This document shows positions 36,689 to 50,727 of a stretch of DNA of 64,000 nucleotides, one piece after another (positions within the stretch are counted from its first letter, which is position 1; every line of letters begins with the position of its first letter). The stretch is from Pontederia crassipes (taxonomy: Eukaryota > Streptophyta > Magnoliopsida > Commelinales > Pontederiaceae). The stretch spans positions 2,356,001 to 2,420,000 of the forward strand of contig CM060188.1 in the NCBI GenBank assembly GCA_030549335.1. The letters run 5' to 3'. Under the pieces are notes generated by a model. It made no database searches and was not told the DNA's origin. It saw only the letters and a program-made list of their open reading frames with translations. Both the position numbers and the translations under genes were made by a program.

Positions 36689-38165
36689 CACTTCTCCGCC
36701 TCCTCTGCGTGGCCGAAATGCTAAGGATGTATTAACGAGTGCCTCCGGTGTTTGGCTCAAGCAGACTACTGGCAGTGAACATGAACTTATAAGTCACCTT
36801 GAGGTAATTTAATAAGGTGGCTGATAGGATGAATCAGTATAAAAAAAAAAAGACTACTTATTTTAAAAAAATAAGTTAATTAGTTTTATTCTGAGTTACT
36901 ATTATTAATAATTTTAATCATTTTATTCGAACGCTAAATATTTAAATTGAAAAGAATTTTCAATCGATAATTTATTTATCAATTTTTTTAAAGATTGATT
37001 TTAGTTTCCACAAAGAAATTTGTTTTATTAGTGTTTGATTAGAGAAATGAATGAGTTAGATAAAAATAAAAAAAAGAGAGCATCGGAGTAAATTAGTAAT
37101 TCATGTGAATCATAATAAAAATACACCTAACAAATATTTTTTAGGTGTTGACTAAATTGTTAATTTAAATTATTTTTGTTGTTTGTTTGTATTCAAACAA
37201 GGCCTTGTCCCTACCTAAGGATTGTTATTAAGTGCTAACGTGAGATCTCCGTGAGAAGAAAAAAATGAAAGCTTTATTCGAGGAATAAAGCTATGCATGT
37301 ACCAAAAAAAGCAAATTTAAAGTGAGCCCATTGGGGTAATATTTTTTTTCCCCGTAGCAGAGATAAATTGTCAATTAAGTGAAAGGAAAAGGTGTGAATA
37401 TATTTAAATTTCTGAACTATATTACTCTGCACACTTGTAAATCTTACACTAATTAACTTATGTGAGGCTTACCTATATTAAACTCATAAATAGGGCTATT
37501 TTGATAGTCGCCTACATTATTGTGTTTTGTTTAATGAAAAAAGTTTTCTTAAAAGAACACTTCTTTATACTGTTTCTTTCTAATATATAATAACAATAAT
37601 AAGATCCCAATTTAACTGCCACTTGATTATCCCACTAACAAGGAACCATTTCATTCCATGCATCAATTAACAAATTAATGATTACTGTGTTATAAACTAT
37701 AAAAGTATAGTACCAAAAAAATATAAAAAGAATTTAAAATTACGGCAAAGCTGAAAAATTGCACGTGAAAGTCACTCTAAAATCGAAGCTTTAGAATAAA
37801 CAGAAGACCAACCTTATGTTCCTAATTAATTCAGGATTGCATGAAATTTAAGCATCAACAGCAGTTCAGTCATAACAACAATACGAAAAAGTCAACGCAT
37901 CTTCCATCTGATTCACACCAAACAGACCAGACAGCTTGCGCCAGTGCTAGTCAGTAGAATACATGTGATGAACCTTTACAAAGAATAAACAGGAACACAA
38001 ATATCTTAGAGCAAGATGAGAAAAAGGGAATGTGTGAAATAGATTAACCAGGGAGCAATTATATCCAAAAAGAACACGCCCAAAAAAAATCAATTACATA
38101 AAGAAGAGGTTAAAATTTTCGTCTCTTATTTGTCAGTATCTATTTGGATGCAGTTTAATCATGAT
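36689..38165. other. spacer between the HIBCH remnant and TPP
   Basis: AT-rich, with no gene recognised. The part next to 38166 should be the TPP 3' UTR; the part above 36690 would be the dead promoter of the HIBCH copy if the exon-1 call is right. Confidence 0.5.
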
Positions 38166-40331
38166 TTACAGCTGCGCAGTTCTGTAGCTTGCAACCTTCT
38201 TTACTGCTGACTTCTTCCATCTAACCAGGGTCTTGAGAAATTCCATGACCTGGATGAAGAACACACAGAATTAAACACAAATATTAAAACACCTATGGCA
38301 CTTACATAAAAGGAAAATTTTACGAGCCAGAACTAAAAGTTGCACCTCAGCTGGATCCCTCAGGGAATAGGAAGCATTAGTTTCCTTCGGCAAAGATGAT
38401 ACAATAATTCCAAAACCACGATTACCCTCCCTCAGGACCTGGATGAAATGGCATTGAAGGCATTGACCTTATTAATCTTACTATGAACAGAATGGAAAAC
38501 AAAGATGATGACGCGTTTGAACTTTGAATTCTCCATACCTTAAAAGCATCCTCATCAGTACGATCATCTCCGACATAAATAGGGAGTACGTCACCGCTAT
38601 TGTTAAGCCCAAGGGATTCAAGCAAAAATTCAACAGCTTTCCCTTTGTTCCAGTCAATTATAGGACGGACTTCTAAAACCTGCATGAAGAGAAAGGAATA
38701 AATCAATAAAACCCACGAGAATTGAAAAAGGAATACATCGTGCCTTAATTAAATAAGAGTTCCCACCTTCCGCCCATGTGTAACTCTTAAACGTGGATAG
38801 TCCTTGAGGAATTCACCCACACGCTGTGCAAGATCACGCAAATTCTGAGGAAGAAAAAGAACCATCAACATTGAATCTTTCAAAACTAGAAACCAGAGAC
38901 AATTCAAGGGGTCCCAGATTTTTTTTTTCTTTTGTTTTAATACCTTTTCTTCCACCAAACGATAATGCACAGAAACACAAAACTTGTTGTTCTCCACCTT
39001 CGCACCCAGAATATCTTTCGTTACCTCAATGAGGGAGCTAAAAACCTGTCATTCACATGAACATAACCGCTTAAGTACAAGAGAGTAAAAGGGTACATGA
39101 GTGGAGCAAGGCAAAGGACTGCTATTCAAATCAGCAGCAGGCATAAAGATATACCTCATTGATCATCGGTATGAATTCACTAGCAGGCTGGAAGAGATGT
39201 ACCTCCTTGCCCTGGTATTAGAAATGAAAACAAGATCAGATCAATAAATCAACAGAAATATACATACACAGGAAGCCAGTAGATAGACCCATCGTTTCAC
39301 TATTGCTCAAGTACTCTATCAGTTGAGAAACAGCTGAACTGCAAAGCAAAATACATAATAGGACGCTTGATGGATATTAACAAAAGAAGTTAGAACTTAC
39401 CTGCGTGTCAGTAGTCCTAACGCAGTGTGGATGGTCACCAACAGACTCAGATTGTCTGACTGGTCCCATGATGTCCATTCCATGACTGCCCGCATAATAA
39501 AGTTCAGATAGCTGTACAAACTCAGACACCTGTTTAATATACACATCATAAGGTCATCATATAAAACTTCAAAATATGAAGCGATAAACATTGATGTTCA
39601 GAAGAAATCAACACGTTGTCACGAGATCTTCCACTGATAATGGCTGTAGGAAAATATTTGGAAATTCTCTTAACCGCAGACCGCATCTGAAAGAAGAACA
39701 GTATCCAATTAACAAATAATGAATGGTATCATAACGAACTCTCATCTAACGAAATAACAAAAGTATTTACCGCGCTGGACATAAAAGCATTGTCAGGGTT
39801 GTCCACAATAGGTGATAGAGTTCCATCATAATCCAAAAACAGCGCAATCTTCTTCCGTTTAGCATGATTAGCAATTTGCTCAAATGAAGCTAAAGCAGAT
39901 GGGTTGTTCACCTAACAATATTAGAATTCTCAAAACATTAAGTAGAAAACAACATTTTGATTTAATTGATGAGCATCATTAACCGCAGTATAACTTTTTT
40001 TAAGCTGTAGTATATAACTTACCATCCAAGCCAAATATGCAGCATCTGCTTCGTCAACCGTGGACTCGGACATCAAATCCTTGTTTAACTTCTTACGTGG
40101 AGGTGATGAGGATATCATGGCATCCAGCCAAGTACCAGCACGGACATCATCAATTTTACCAGAAATGACCTTTCTTCTAGGGACCGCTAAGTTACCCAAG
40201 CATAAACCAGTAGAATAAGCAGGTGTCCCAGCAGAATAAGAAGCCATATTTGAGGGTAAACGCAACCTTGATTTGCTCACTGGTACAGAATCAGTTAACA
40301 CAGGGGAACCATGATTCGATTTCAAATCCAT
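38166..40331 (-). CDS. trehalose-6-phosphate phosphatase (TPP), 10 coding exons
   Basis: Dephosphorylates trehalose-6-phosphate, a sucrose-status signal, to trehalose. Exons (minus): 40023-40331, 39771-39911, 39615-39686, 39401-39529, 39155-39211, 38944-39045, 38767-38844, 38539-38679, 38346-38438, 38166-38249. All joins are phase 0 and give 401 residues. HAD-phosphatase motifs are complete: [12 protein letters not shown] (Asp130 and Asp132), AIISGRSRD, the lysine in [11 protein letters not shown] (about 306-316) and [13 protein letters not shown] (GDD at 333-335). It also has the plant family signature [14 protein letters not shown]. The serine-rich N-terminal about 100 residues vary among plant TPPs. 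There is no synthase domain, as is normal for plant stand-alone TPPs. A long intron in the 5' leader is likely (donor near 42421). It appears intact. Confidence 0.95.
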
Positions 40332-42608
40332 ATGCTCTAAATCACTAACTAAATAGTTTTCAGAAGATGACTGATGAGTGGCAGCCAGCTCAAAATCAAT
40401 TTATACGCCTTGTTCTTTTTCTTCCTGTTTTACTTACCCAACCCTTTTGTCGATGAAGAACCACCTTTTCAACGTCTTCTTGTCACTGCAATTGTGCTTG
40501 CAGTCCATCAAACAGAAGCCTCCTGGAAACTGAGGATTGGCCAAGTATTAAAGAAAGAACAACCACATGAACATGATTCGTTTTTTTTGAGAGAGAGAGA
40601 GACCAGATAAACATGATGACAAGAACAATAATCAAAGTGTCATGTACCTTCTCATAGCATGATGTATAGAACATTTATATTGGGGAATAGTTCATCTGAA
40701 TGTTTACAAAACCACTTCAAGCATATGACAAACAAGCTGCAACGAAAAAAAAAACACAAATAAGAAACCATTATCAGCAGTCGCAAATTTAAAAATGATG
40801 TCATGACAAGGTTTATCACTAATTAGAAAGGCCTAATACGAACAATCTAATAGACTTGTCTGGATAGAATTAAGGGAAACACAAAAAGAGAATAGTAAGA
40901 ACACAAATTGTATGTGGTGCAAAGTTTTGTGCAAATTACAAATTTTTTAGGAAAAAAACTGCAATATTAAGTAGGATTAGAATTGTCACTACGAAGGATG
41001 TCCAATAAATCCGAGGGAGGACTATCAGACTTTATGTATTTGGAAAACAAACATGAGAAAAAAAACAAGTAATCATGAGATTGCTTAAACAGAAGCATAA
41101 GAGGAGATATCATAATAGAATTTTCTAGTTTCAACAATTAAAAAGAGATATCAGATTGGATAATTCATTCCAGTTTCCCATATTTAGGGATAAAATCGAT
41201 GAAATATATTGTCTTAAAATAAAATCATCAAAACATATGATTAGGAACTTCAGAAAATGAAAACTCAAATGACTTAATTAGAAGATGAAACTATAATTGA
41301 GGCACAGACCGACTTAAATTTAACCTCAAGTATGAATCAAAACGTGAAAAACAATGATCATTCATCTTCATAAGTCCACACAAATAAAAAATTACAAATA
41401 ATCTGACAGACCATAAAAGGAGAAGGTAAATGCTTCAACGCGTTGAGACGCACAGGTCCGTTGCATTTAAAGCCAATTGACATCGAACATAAAATATTAA
41501 AAGACAAATCAGAGCCATCAATTTATTTTTGCATTGACGACGGCAATTTGGACTGTGGCAGTGCTATTGATTAACCAATCAAAATAGCACCACATGGAAA
41601 TGTCACCCTCACTCATGTACAAGAATCGAAATTAAATTATTGAACTCTAAATCAACAAAGTAAAATAAAACAATCTACATATGCAAGAGAAAGAACTAGT
41701 AACAGACATAAGGATCTTTTACTACAGGTTACCAACATGAAAGGGCATTTAAAGTAGTAAAAAAGAGGACAACAAAAAATTGGTCCAACGAGTGCTATAG
41801 AATCTGCGGTTTTGCAGTACAGATCATGTCCGATCGCTAAAAGATGTGAAAAGTGTAACAAAAAAAGGAATTTTTTTAAAAGAAAAAAGGAAAATCCTAC
41901 GAGTCCCCCAATGGAGGCCACCGGTTGAAGCCGAGGTAAGAAAAGATCAGACGTCAAAAGAATGGTTCTGGTGTAAAACCTATCATCAAGAAGTGAAGGT
42001 GGGATTTCGGCAATATCGCCAGCCATGCATACGAATTCGCAAACAAGTAAAAAGAAATCTCTCAAATGTCAAAAAAAAAAGGAAGAAACCGAATGGAAGC
42101 AAAATCAGATTCAGAACCCATGAGATTCGAAAACCTCAATTACAAAGAATACTGGAGACCTTCAATCTAATATGAAACATCAAGGACGACATGAAAACCG
42201 AATCAAAATATGATTTTTTTTATTTTTTAGACGACCAACAACAGTCGTGCCATCGTCAAGTTAACGATCGAAAACGGGCAAATGAACACCGCAAAGGAAG
42301 AGAGAGACCCCCCAACCTACTCCCACCGCAATAATAACACCAACGTGCATCAACAACATCCCAAAACGCCATACAAAAGAACGAACGAGAAAAAAAATGT
42401 AAGAGAGAGATCGAATACTTACAATTTCCTCGCAGATCTAAATCAGTCGTGATCCGTTCGTCGTAATGCCGCAGCTCCGGCGAGCTCCCGGAGTAAGGGA
42501 CCAATACGAACCAACCAGGTGATCCTGACGAAGCGGAGTGGCGGCGTGATCGTAATCGCACGCAGAAACCCTAACGGAGAAATAACATTACGAGAGAGGA
42601 GAGGATAA
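40332..42608 (-). other. 5' leader of TPP with a probable 2-kb leader intron
   Basis: On the minus strand, GAGGAAATT at about 42422 is followed by GTAAGTATTCG, a strong donor, about 190 bases after the likely start site. The sequence between this and the coding ATG at 40331 is AT-rich and intron-like with no coding potential. The acceptor could not be fixed (candidates lie between about 40340 and 40520). Leader introns are common in plant TPP genes. Confidence 0.55.
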
Positions 42609-42635
42609 GAGATCGACGGGGCGGAAGAGGCGCCG

Positions 42636-42643
42636 TATTTATA
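42636..42643 (-). promoter_or_regulatory. TATA box of TPP
   Basis: The minus strand reads CTATAAATACGG, a perfect TATAAATA box. Transcription should start near 42605-42612, just before a GC-rich leader that ends at the leader-intron donor. Confidence 0.7.
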
Positions 42644-43107
42644 GAGTCCGCACTTCAGATCGCAAACCAGGAGACATGCGCCACAAGTAAAACACGAACG
42701 CATATTCCAGAATTATTAACCACAGGGAGGATGATAAAAAAAGGGCGTAAAAGAAAATAGAAATATTTAAAAAAGGGTTTCCAAAATTATTTTTTATAGA
42801 AAAAGATAATTAAAATAATAACCGTGGAATCCATTAAAGTAATAACCGAATCCACCCTCCTTTTCGGTTGGGAGGGCACCGACGAAACGACCCGAAAGCG
42901 TACGCGGCAACGGCGGAGCGGCGAGCGCGGCAGTGACCGACGACCGATTGCGGAATCCATTTGTTATTTTTGCACTTTTATATTTATTTTTGTTTTAGTT
43001 TGGCTTGGCGTCGTAGTCATAACCGTCCACTTAGAGCTGGCCGCCACATGGACGGAGGTCGACTGGCACCGCGACGCATGTAGTGGCGCGAGGGCTGCAA
43101 CGTGGGC

Positions 43108-43144
43108 CACGTGTTGTCGGACTGGAAGATGGGTCCCGCACGTG
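43108..43144. promoter_or_regulatory. two G-box (CACGTG) elements upstream of TPP
   Basis: CACGTG occurs at 43108-43113 (context GCCACGTGTTG) and 43139-43144 (context CGCACGTGCCC), 31 bp apart, in a GC-rich patch about 500 bp upstream of the TPP start. G-boxes of this form bind bZIP (ABF-type) and bHLH factors; the first context also matches an ABRE core (ACGTGT). Function is inferred. Confidence 0.5.
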
Positions 43145-43259
43145 CCCCCGTTTTGGGCTTCGGTCCTCGTGCCCGTGTGGCGCGGACCAACTAACTAACC
43201 GACCGACCCGAGCTTTGGCCCTCGTGCGGGCGTCCACACTTTGGTTTTTTCTTTTGTTT

Positions 43260-44390
43260 TTTTAATACAAAGAAAAAAAAGACGCACATGAAAAAAAAAT
43301 TCATGGTAAAATTAAACTTGAAATAACTTGATGGTAAAATTCATGGCTTTTTTCTATTTTGTAATTAATCCTCATGCAGCTGCAACTACCTACCGTAACA
43401 AATATGTTTGAATTTTAATAATAGTTTAATGTTTTTTAAATGGTAACTAAATCTATAATAAAATATTGAATTTTAATTTTTTTTGTTAATTATATTTGAA
43501 TATTAAACATATATTATTTTGCTACTTTTTTACAGAGGTTATTTATTAATTGGGCATAAATATTAATTATTAAAGACGACAGGGATCATAGTTCTCAAGA
43601 GAAAGCAGAAATTTGCAAGAATCATTAGAACACGAGTGGATGTCATCCCCTAACTCAACATTAAAATTAGCATTATAATAAGATTAAATCATTATTATAT
43701 GAATAAATATAACACAACAAAATATTAGCCAATTTTTTCAAACATAAATTGAAGTTTTCTCCAACAACATCGGATGCTTAATTAAATCTACTCAACTTTA
43801 TTTAAGATGATGGGGATCATGTGATATTTCTTTCGAACGTAGTCTCACCATCACTTCCCTGTTTTTCACTTCTTTGATCAGGAATTTTCTTTTTCATGAG
43901 TGATATGAATTTTCTTTTATCATGAAAATATTTAGTATCAATTATGAATTTATTGTTACATAACTACCTAAGATTTATTGGAAATGTAGATGCAGATGGT
44001 GTCCAACAAATTATAAAAAGATAAATGCATATGTTATGGGAAATTAGGATGAAAATATATATGTTAAAGGATAAGTATACATTATATTCATATGATATAT
44101 ATAATTGTAAATGTAAGCTTAGTCATAAACTTTAAAGGTGAAGGAATAATTGAAACTTCTTTTACTTTCCGGCTATTGAACACTTTGGTCTGGACCCTCA
44201 ACTTTAATCGACGGTTAATGTAAAACAAAAAATATATATGTAATCATGATCAAAAATTATTTTATCAATTTCACTATATAATTAATTAAATGAATATATA
44301 CAAAATTAATTTATATAATGATAAATGATAATGTTATACATCTGTTGTGTGTTAAATGACTATACAATGTATAAGTAGACATATTTTGTA
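43260..44390. other. AT-rich spacer
   Basis: No gene or element recognised between the TPP upstream region and the LINE; many A/T runs. Confidence 0.6.
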
Positions 44391-44394
44391 GTTC

Positions 44395-46627
44395 ATTACT
44401 TCTTTTATTGAGTGGAACATATGTTCTACATCTACTGGTATTAAACAAGGAGATTCATTGTCACCTTATCTCTTTACCATTATCACACAGATACTTTTAT
44501 TAATGCTCAATCAGGCTACTACATATGGTTATATTGTTCACTTTGCCATTGGTAATTTCAAGTTGAGCTATTTGCTTTTCGCCGATGATCTTATGCTAAC
44601 TTTGAAAGCAACTATGAGAAATTTTAGGAGGATCCAATGCACTTTGAACTCACGTGGCATTATTACTAACTAGTGTGTTAATGCAGATAAGTTTGAGCTT
44701 TATTTTTCATCCAAGTTAGATAGTAGGCGACGGCAGGCCATTCAAAGAATTCTTAAAATCAAGCAGAGTAATTTTCCTTTTAATTATCTTGGTGCTCCAA
44801 TATCCTTTAAATATATTCCCCAGGCTCACCAGTGGGGTCTAATTGATAAGATCTTTGCAAGACTTATTGGTTGGAAGGGTAAGATGCTTAATCTTGCAGG
44901 AAAGACTGTTCTAATCAAATCAATTTTAAATTCTATGCCTATACATACATATCCTTAGTTTATATCTCTAGTGGTATGTTAAATTCTCTTGAGAAGTTAT
45001 CTCATTCTTTTCTATGGTCGGCTTTTGGTAATTGCTTTGGCTTACATTTACTTAATTGGAAGTTGGTTCAGAAGCACTCCTACTATGGCAGACTGGGTAT
45101 TCGTAACTTACATTTAATTAGAACCTCATTATTGGTTAAGCAAGTTTTAAATGATCTTAATAATTCATAGGATATTTGGAGTCAGCTGGTGAGGAATAAA
45201 TGCCATCCACTGCATCCTTGGCAGCAGCAATTGGATGCTAGTTCCTCTTGGCTTGGAAGTTGTTGAATGATGTTATGATGGATATGAGAAAATTCATTTC
45301 TAATGGTTTTAACACTCTGGTTTTTCATGATCCATGGGTTTTCAACTTGCCATTTTCGCATATGCAAACATTTATCAATATGGATGTTAATTTTGATACA
45401 CTTCTTGTTCCTGATTTGTTTTCAAATAATTATTGGAATATGTCTTTTTTTATTGTCATGTTTTGGCAAGTCTCTGACATTGACTATTTCATCGATGGAT
45501 TTGTACTTTTCTCCCATTGCTTCTTCCATTGTCGGTGGGTTTGGATGGCTAACACTCATGGTGAAGCTAAGGCCAAATCGGTCTACTTCTCGCTCTGTCG
45601 CCATCTTCCTACTCCTGAGATCTCTGGTCGGCCTGTTTGGAAGGCGATATGGGCTTTTCTAGTTCTCCCAAAGATCAAAGCTTTTGTGTGGAAATTAAGT
45701 CACCTTGGTTTGCTCACTCTTGATATGATATCCACTTTCAACAGTAATATAGTTCCCTTATGTCCATTGTGTGGTCTCTCCATTGAAACAAATATTCATT
45801 TGTTCTTTAACTGCCTGAACCGTTGGTCTTTACTTGAAAATGAGTTGGGTTGCACTTTAATTAATAGATCCTCTTGGCATACGGGGATTGGGTTCTGGAG
45901 GGCAACGGTCTTGACCCTTCCTCTGGTGCCAGACTTGGATCCCTTATTATTTTTTGTCTTTGGGGAATTTGGATCGCTCATAATGACGCCCATTTCGCAT
46001 CCAAACAAGTTACCATTTTGTCAATATGGAGGAAGGCTTTGGCTGGCTGGGCTGAGGTTACCAGTCTCACCTTTCCTAAGGCTTTGACCCCCTACGATCC
46101 TTGTGGATCCGATGGGAGGCCCTGTCATCTACCTGGGTGAAGGTTAACTCTGATGGTTCCTTCACCCAGCCCGAAAATCTCAAGGGCGCGAGTTTTATTA
46201 TTCGACATTCTAATGGTTCTTGTGTTGCTGTCGATGTGCTTTGACTTGAGGCAAACACAGCTGATGATGGAGGCTAAGGGTGCACTTGTTGGGATTCACA
46301 AATGTCATGATATGGGATTTTCACGTGTTTGGCTCGAAGTTGACTCTAAGAACTTGATAGATATCATTACCAGCGCCTCATGATGCCCATGGCAGCTATG
46401 GACGATTGTGTCTAAACTTTGGGATATCATTAAATATTTTGAATGTTACAAATGTACCCATTGCTATAGGGAAACTAACCGTGTTGCGGACCATTTGGTT
46501 AATATGAGTCGGCAGGCGTCTTTTGACACCTTTTGGTATGGGAATCCACCTTCGGACGTTCTCCGAATTTTGTACTCTGACATTTCTGGTGCTTACATGA
46601 ATAGATAACTCATTTTCATTAAAAAAA
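44395..46627 (+). mobile_element. 5'-truncated L1-type LINE with RNase H domain
   Basis: The sequence starts inside reverse transcriptase: TGIKQGDSLSPYLFTI, then LLFADDLML with the catalytic ADD (about 44575-44600). It continues to the zf-RVT region (LPKIKAFVWKLSHLGLL and PLCPLCGLSIETNIHLFFNC, about 45660-45815) and ends with a plant-type RNase H region (VNSDGSF, EAKGALVGI, VWLEVDSKNLIDII, about 46140-46380). Several stops and frame changes interrupt it, so it is dead. It ends near an A run at 46621-46627. The missing 5' half is typical of incomplete reverse transcription. No target duplication was identified. Confidence 0.85.
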
Positions 46628-49600
46628 TCATATTGGGTCATTTTATTTGATAACTCAATTAGGATGTCCTTAACATCACTCCTCGAGTACTTAATGCTAC
46701 TCCAAATTCACAATTTGACTCTTCATTTTTATTTTACGTTATTTATTATTCCCCCTCTTTGACTTTGAGTCTCCTCCATTTTCACTCAATCATGCTTATT
46801 AAATAATTTTACACTCATTGACTCTCTACCGTCTCTCTTCATGCTAATGGTTCATGCAATTAATAAGTTTTTTAGTTAGTAGTATAATTTAAATTATTGA
46901 ATAAATATATTAATTTAATTAATATATAAATTACAACAAGATTAAACATATAAAATTATTTTATGAAAACATAAAATAAAGTGGAAATACGAAGAGTGGA
47001 AAAATATTAGAAAATTTATGTTTAAAAGTAATTATTTCTCAAAATAATTATTATCTATTGTTTTTTTATTGTTTTTGTTAAGAAATTACTAATTATCAAG
47101 TTGATTCAAATGTCTTTAATTAGTGTTGTTGATAATGCCTTGAATCTAAACTCAATTAGTCCCCCTACGTAGTCAGGCGCTTCAGCAGAATTTCTCTACG
47201 GGGGTCTCGCTAGGGAGTGCTTATATAAACTCCCTAAGGGTTCAAATAGATATTTATCCTTGTACTCATCATTATTCCATAACAAAGAGAGCCCCCACTT
47301 CCCGAAGACGTAACCCGATTTATGATGAATCTCGTAAATCTTTGTGTTCTTCTATGTTCGTGCGATCTCTCTCTTCCTCTTTTCGTAACAAGTGTGTTAG
47401 ATCCAATCCAGTTCGTCATCATGTCTTAAAAATATTTGTTTAATTACAAGTAATTGATTGAACAAATTGCTTTGAAAAATGTATTATTAGTTTCTTAACA
47501 AAAAAATAGCAATGGAAACTATTCAAAAACTTAATAATCTTAAGAAATAAATATATTTCTAATTTTTTATCTAGTATTATTATTATCATATTAATTAAAT
47601 TAATATGTTTGCTTAATAATTAAATTTATATCATTAACTAAATGACCAATAGCATCAGGAAAGAGTATAGGGAGAGTGTGATGTTTAAACAAAAAAAGTC
47701 GAGTGAAAGTTAAGGGGACTCAGAGAAAAAATAATAAAAAATTGAAGAAGTAACGTTAATCACACCCATTATACTCGATCAGAATATCCTAATAAACTTT
47801 TACCTCCAAAAGAAATATGCCCAAATAAGATGGGGATATTTGGACATGTATGTTGCGTCTTGAAATATACTATATTCTTATATGCATGATACTACAATAT
47901 ATAAAAACACATGAGGTCATAGTCCATGCCTTATATGACAATAATTTAAAAGGCGATTAGAATCCATTGAAAGAGCATGATGTGATACTATCAGATTAAT
48001 CATGTAGATTATAAAATAAGTTGTGTGCAATTATTGGAGAAACTTTCGATCTAAATAGCATATAATAGCAAGAAGTATATGCAACTATATAGCTAACGAA
48101 CTAATAAAAATTATCATCGTATAGTGATCATTATATTATAAATTTCTTAGAACAACATTTCTAATGATCTAATATCTGAATTTGAATCAATGTAGTAGAA
48201 TTCGATAATCCGAATTTTACAACATTGTATTGCACCCTCCTCCTCCTTTGATAGCAATAAATAAGGCAAACTAACAACCACCATTTTTACTCCTATTGCG
48301 GCCAAAATATATTTGATGCCAAAAAAGTTATTTTGTACTTTTGTGGTAGATGTAGCATTGAGACTGTCATTTAATAAGGTTCATGTGGTTGTTTTCATAA
48401 ATGCGTGGTGTGGTGGTTGTTTATTTATAAATATAATAGAGAGCCTTGTAGTGTTTGAAAAGTTAGGTCAAACAATTTTTCCCCACACAAACCTATGAAT
48501 TAAATATAAATAAAGTGAGGGGCCATTTTTATTATTTACGTGACACGATATATTTTAATATTCCTAGGAGATTACGCAATTAAACGTGGGAGTTTTGTTA
48601 GATACTTAACTCAAATTTGTTGTTGTAATTAATTTATTATTTTCGCTGACCCAATCAAAACCAACGGCCATAAACTATGGAAGCTTTTGTTATCACACAT
48701 AATAATATACTTATTAAAAGCATAGTGGTTAGCTTATTTCATGCTATTAGCTTATTTTTGAAATTCCATAATTCATGATTTGGTAACAATGCAACATTTT
48801 TTTTTAATGTCAACATACCAATAGATCAACCTTGGATTCTTCATTCATTGTACGAGGACTTTTCTTAATTAAAAAATAAATTAATCCGATCAATGATTCA
48901 ATCCCAAGCGACTGTAAAATTTGATTACATAAAAAGTAGAATGTGAACTCTTATGATTGAAATAACATGAGATAATAAGTTTTGGGTTTTTATTTAAGAT
49001 TTCTCCTTCCATAGTTCATGATTGTTTCTACATTGGGCACACTTATGCAACCATAATATTCACCTTATTTTACGATTTAAAATTTTATAATCAAGCTCAA
49101 TTATTATAGTTTTGTTTGTTCTTATTTTTTTTTTCTATTATTATTGTGATCCATATGAAATCTCAACGCAATGTGTCTATGACAGTAATTAAAGCCACTT
49201 CTCTTGCAAAAGTGTTATTCACATTAAAGTAAGCAACTTAATCATGTGATCCTAGAAAAAAAACAAAGTAAAGGTTTAAGAAAAAACTCATGCTTATTGA
49301 ATATTAATCTTAATAATTATAACTTAATACTTCTCATTAGTATTAAGTATTAATAATTTACTCGGTATAATGAATGCTTCACGATTTCATCTTTCATGTT
49401 TTTTTATATATAATTTAACTCTCATGTTTTCATCTTTAAGTATTAATCTCATGTTTTTTTAGGTGGTTCATTACATGTTGTTTTTTTTACTGTGATAAAG
49501 TTACAAATATGCAAGAGAAAAGTTGTTAATAAAATTTAAAAAATAAAAAAATAAAACAACATTTTCAAAGAAATAGAATAGATTTATACTTTGAGAAAAA

Positions 49601-50242
49601 AAAAGGTTCAGCAAATTTAATTTCTCTAAAACTATAATTTAGTCAATATATCAGTTACCACAACATAGCTCAACCTATTTTCCATATAATATTTTATAAA
49701 AAAATATTAATTCAACAGAAAATTCAAAGTTTATTTTTAATCGAAAGAAATGATGAATTTGTAATTACTACTACATTCATGACACATATACTTGAATTGC
49801 AAATCCGTTATACGTCAATTTTAGCATCTTGGGATCAACGACGATCGATGATAAATTAATTGATTATTTCATTTTCAGATCGAAAAGTCGAACCAATAGA
49901 CATAAAATAACTAATAGCCGGTGGGGGAAAAAAGAAATATTAAGACAAATCTTATTGAGAATGAAACTTCCCAATTTTTTTTTCCCTTTCAAGAATAATA
50001 TTGTTGCCTCTATTTCAAGGCACACACGTCAATTCTCGTGACTTAATTGACTTGCTTTAAAGTGATGTGCACTTATTACGTCATTAATAACGCCTGACTA
50101 AGTCTTTTTTTTTTGTTACGAATAAACAAATTAAGCATAACTTTTTTTTATATTCCAAACGGCACGTATTTGTTTAGAGGCTAGAGGCAAAGAAAGCACA
50201 CGTAATTTTCAGTCCACATCGAGCTAGTCTTATTTCTAGTGC

Positions 50243-50243
<1 letters not shown>
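46628..50243. other. AT-rich spacer with LTR-like debris
   Basis: Mostly AT-rich sequence without recognisable genes. Around 47160-47420 a GC-richer block (TATATAAACTCCC, then CT-rich leader-like sequence with cgttcgtcatc) looks like the 3' half of an old solo LTR or TRIM; family and limits cannot be set. Confidence 0.45.

Positions 50244-50311
<68 letters not shown>
50244..50311. repeat. (AAT)n microsatellite, about 66 bp
   Basis: A pure AAT trinucleotide run. The poly-Tyr and poly-Leu frames across it are artefacts. Confidence 0.95.
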
Positions 50312-50578
50312 GCCGGTGTTGAGTGCCGTCTCAACTCGGTTTTCATTAAGTCGTCGAATTGTGTCAACCAACCATCACTAAATTTTAGATCCCTACCACA
50401 AGTTAATTTACAATTGATCGAGAATCTGCATCTTCCTTTAATCAAGAAAAAAAAGTAATAATTGTATAATTCCAACACGTATACATCCTTTTTTTTTTTA
50501 CTATTTTCTATCTTAAAAATAATTCGATTAACATTAAATCACGAGAAGGCATTACATCATTGCACCATAATTTTATTC

Positions 50579-50583
<5 letters not shown>

Positions 50584-50628
<45 letters not shown>
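50584..50628. repeat. (AT)n microsatellite
   Basis: A pure AT run of about 45 bp shortly before the CACTA element. Confidence 0.95.
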
Positions 50629-50631
<3 letters not shown>

Positions 50632-50727
50632 GAATTTGTATGCAATTGCAATCCTAGTTAAACCCTTAACGCTATTACAGTAGGGACAACGAAGTCTTTA
50701 TTAGGATCTTGTTGTTCGAACATCGAG

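Noticed and set aside
38166-40331. Bifunctional TPS-TPP protein
   Set aside because: No glycosyltransferase (synthase) domain precedes the phosphatase; the ATG, TATA box and leader fit a stand-alone TPP.
5768-42643. A sugar-metabolism gene cluster (invertase, transaldolase, TPP)
   Set aside because: The genes are far apart, act in different compartments and have separate promoters; shared strand and theme are not enough for a functional cluster.
43740-44390. 5' half of the LINE upstream of 44395
   Set aside because: No reverse-transcriptase or endonuclease motif could be read there, so the copy is treated as 5'-truncated.
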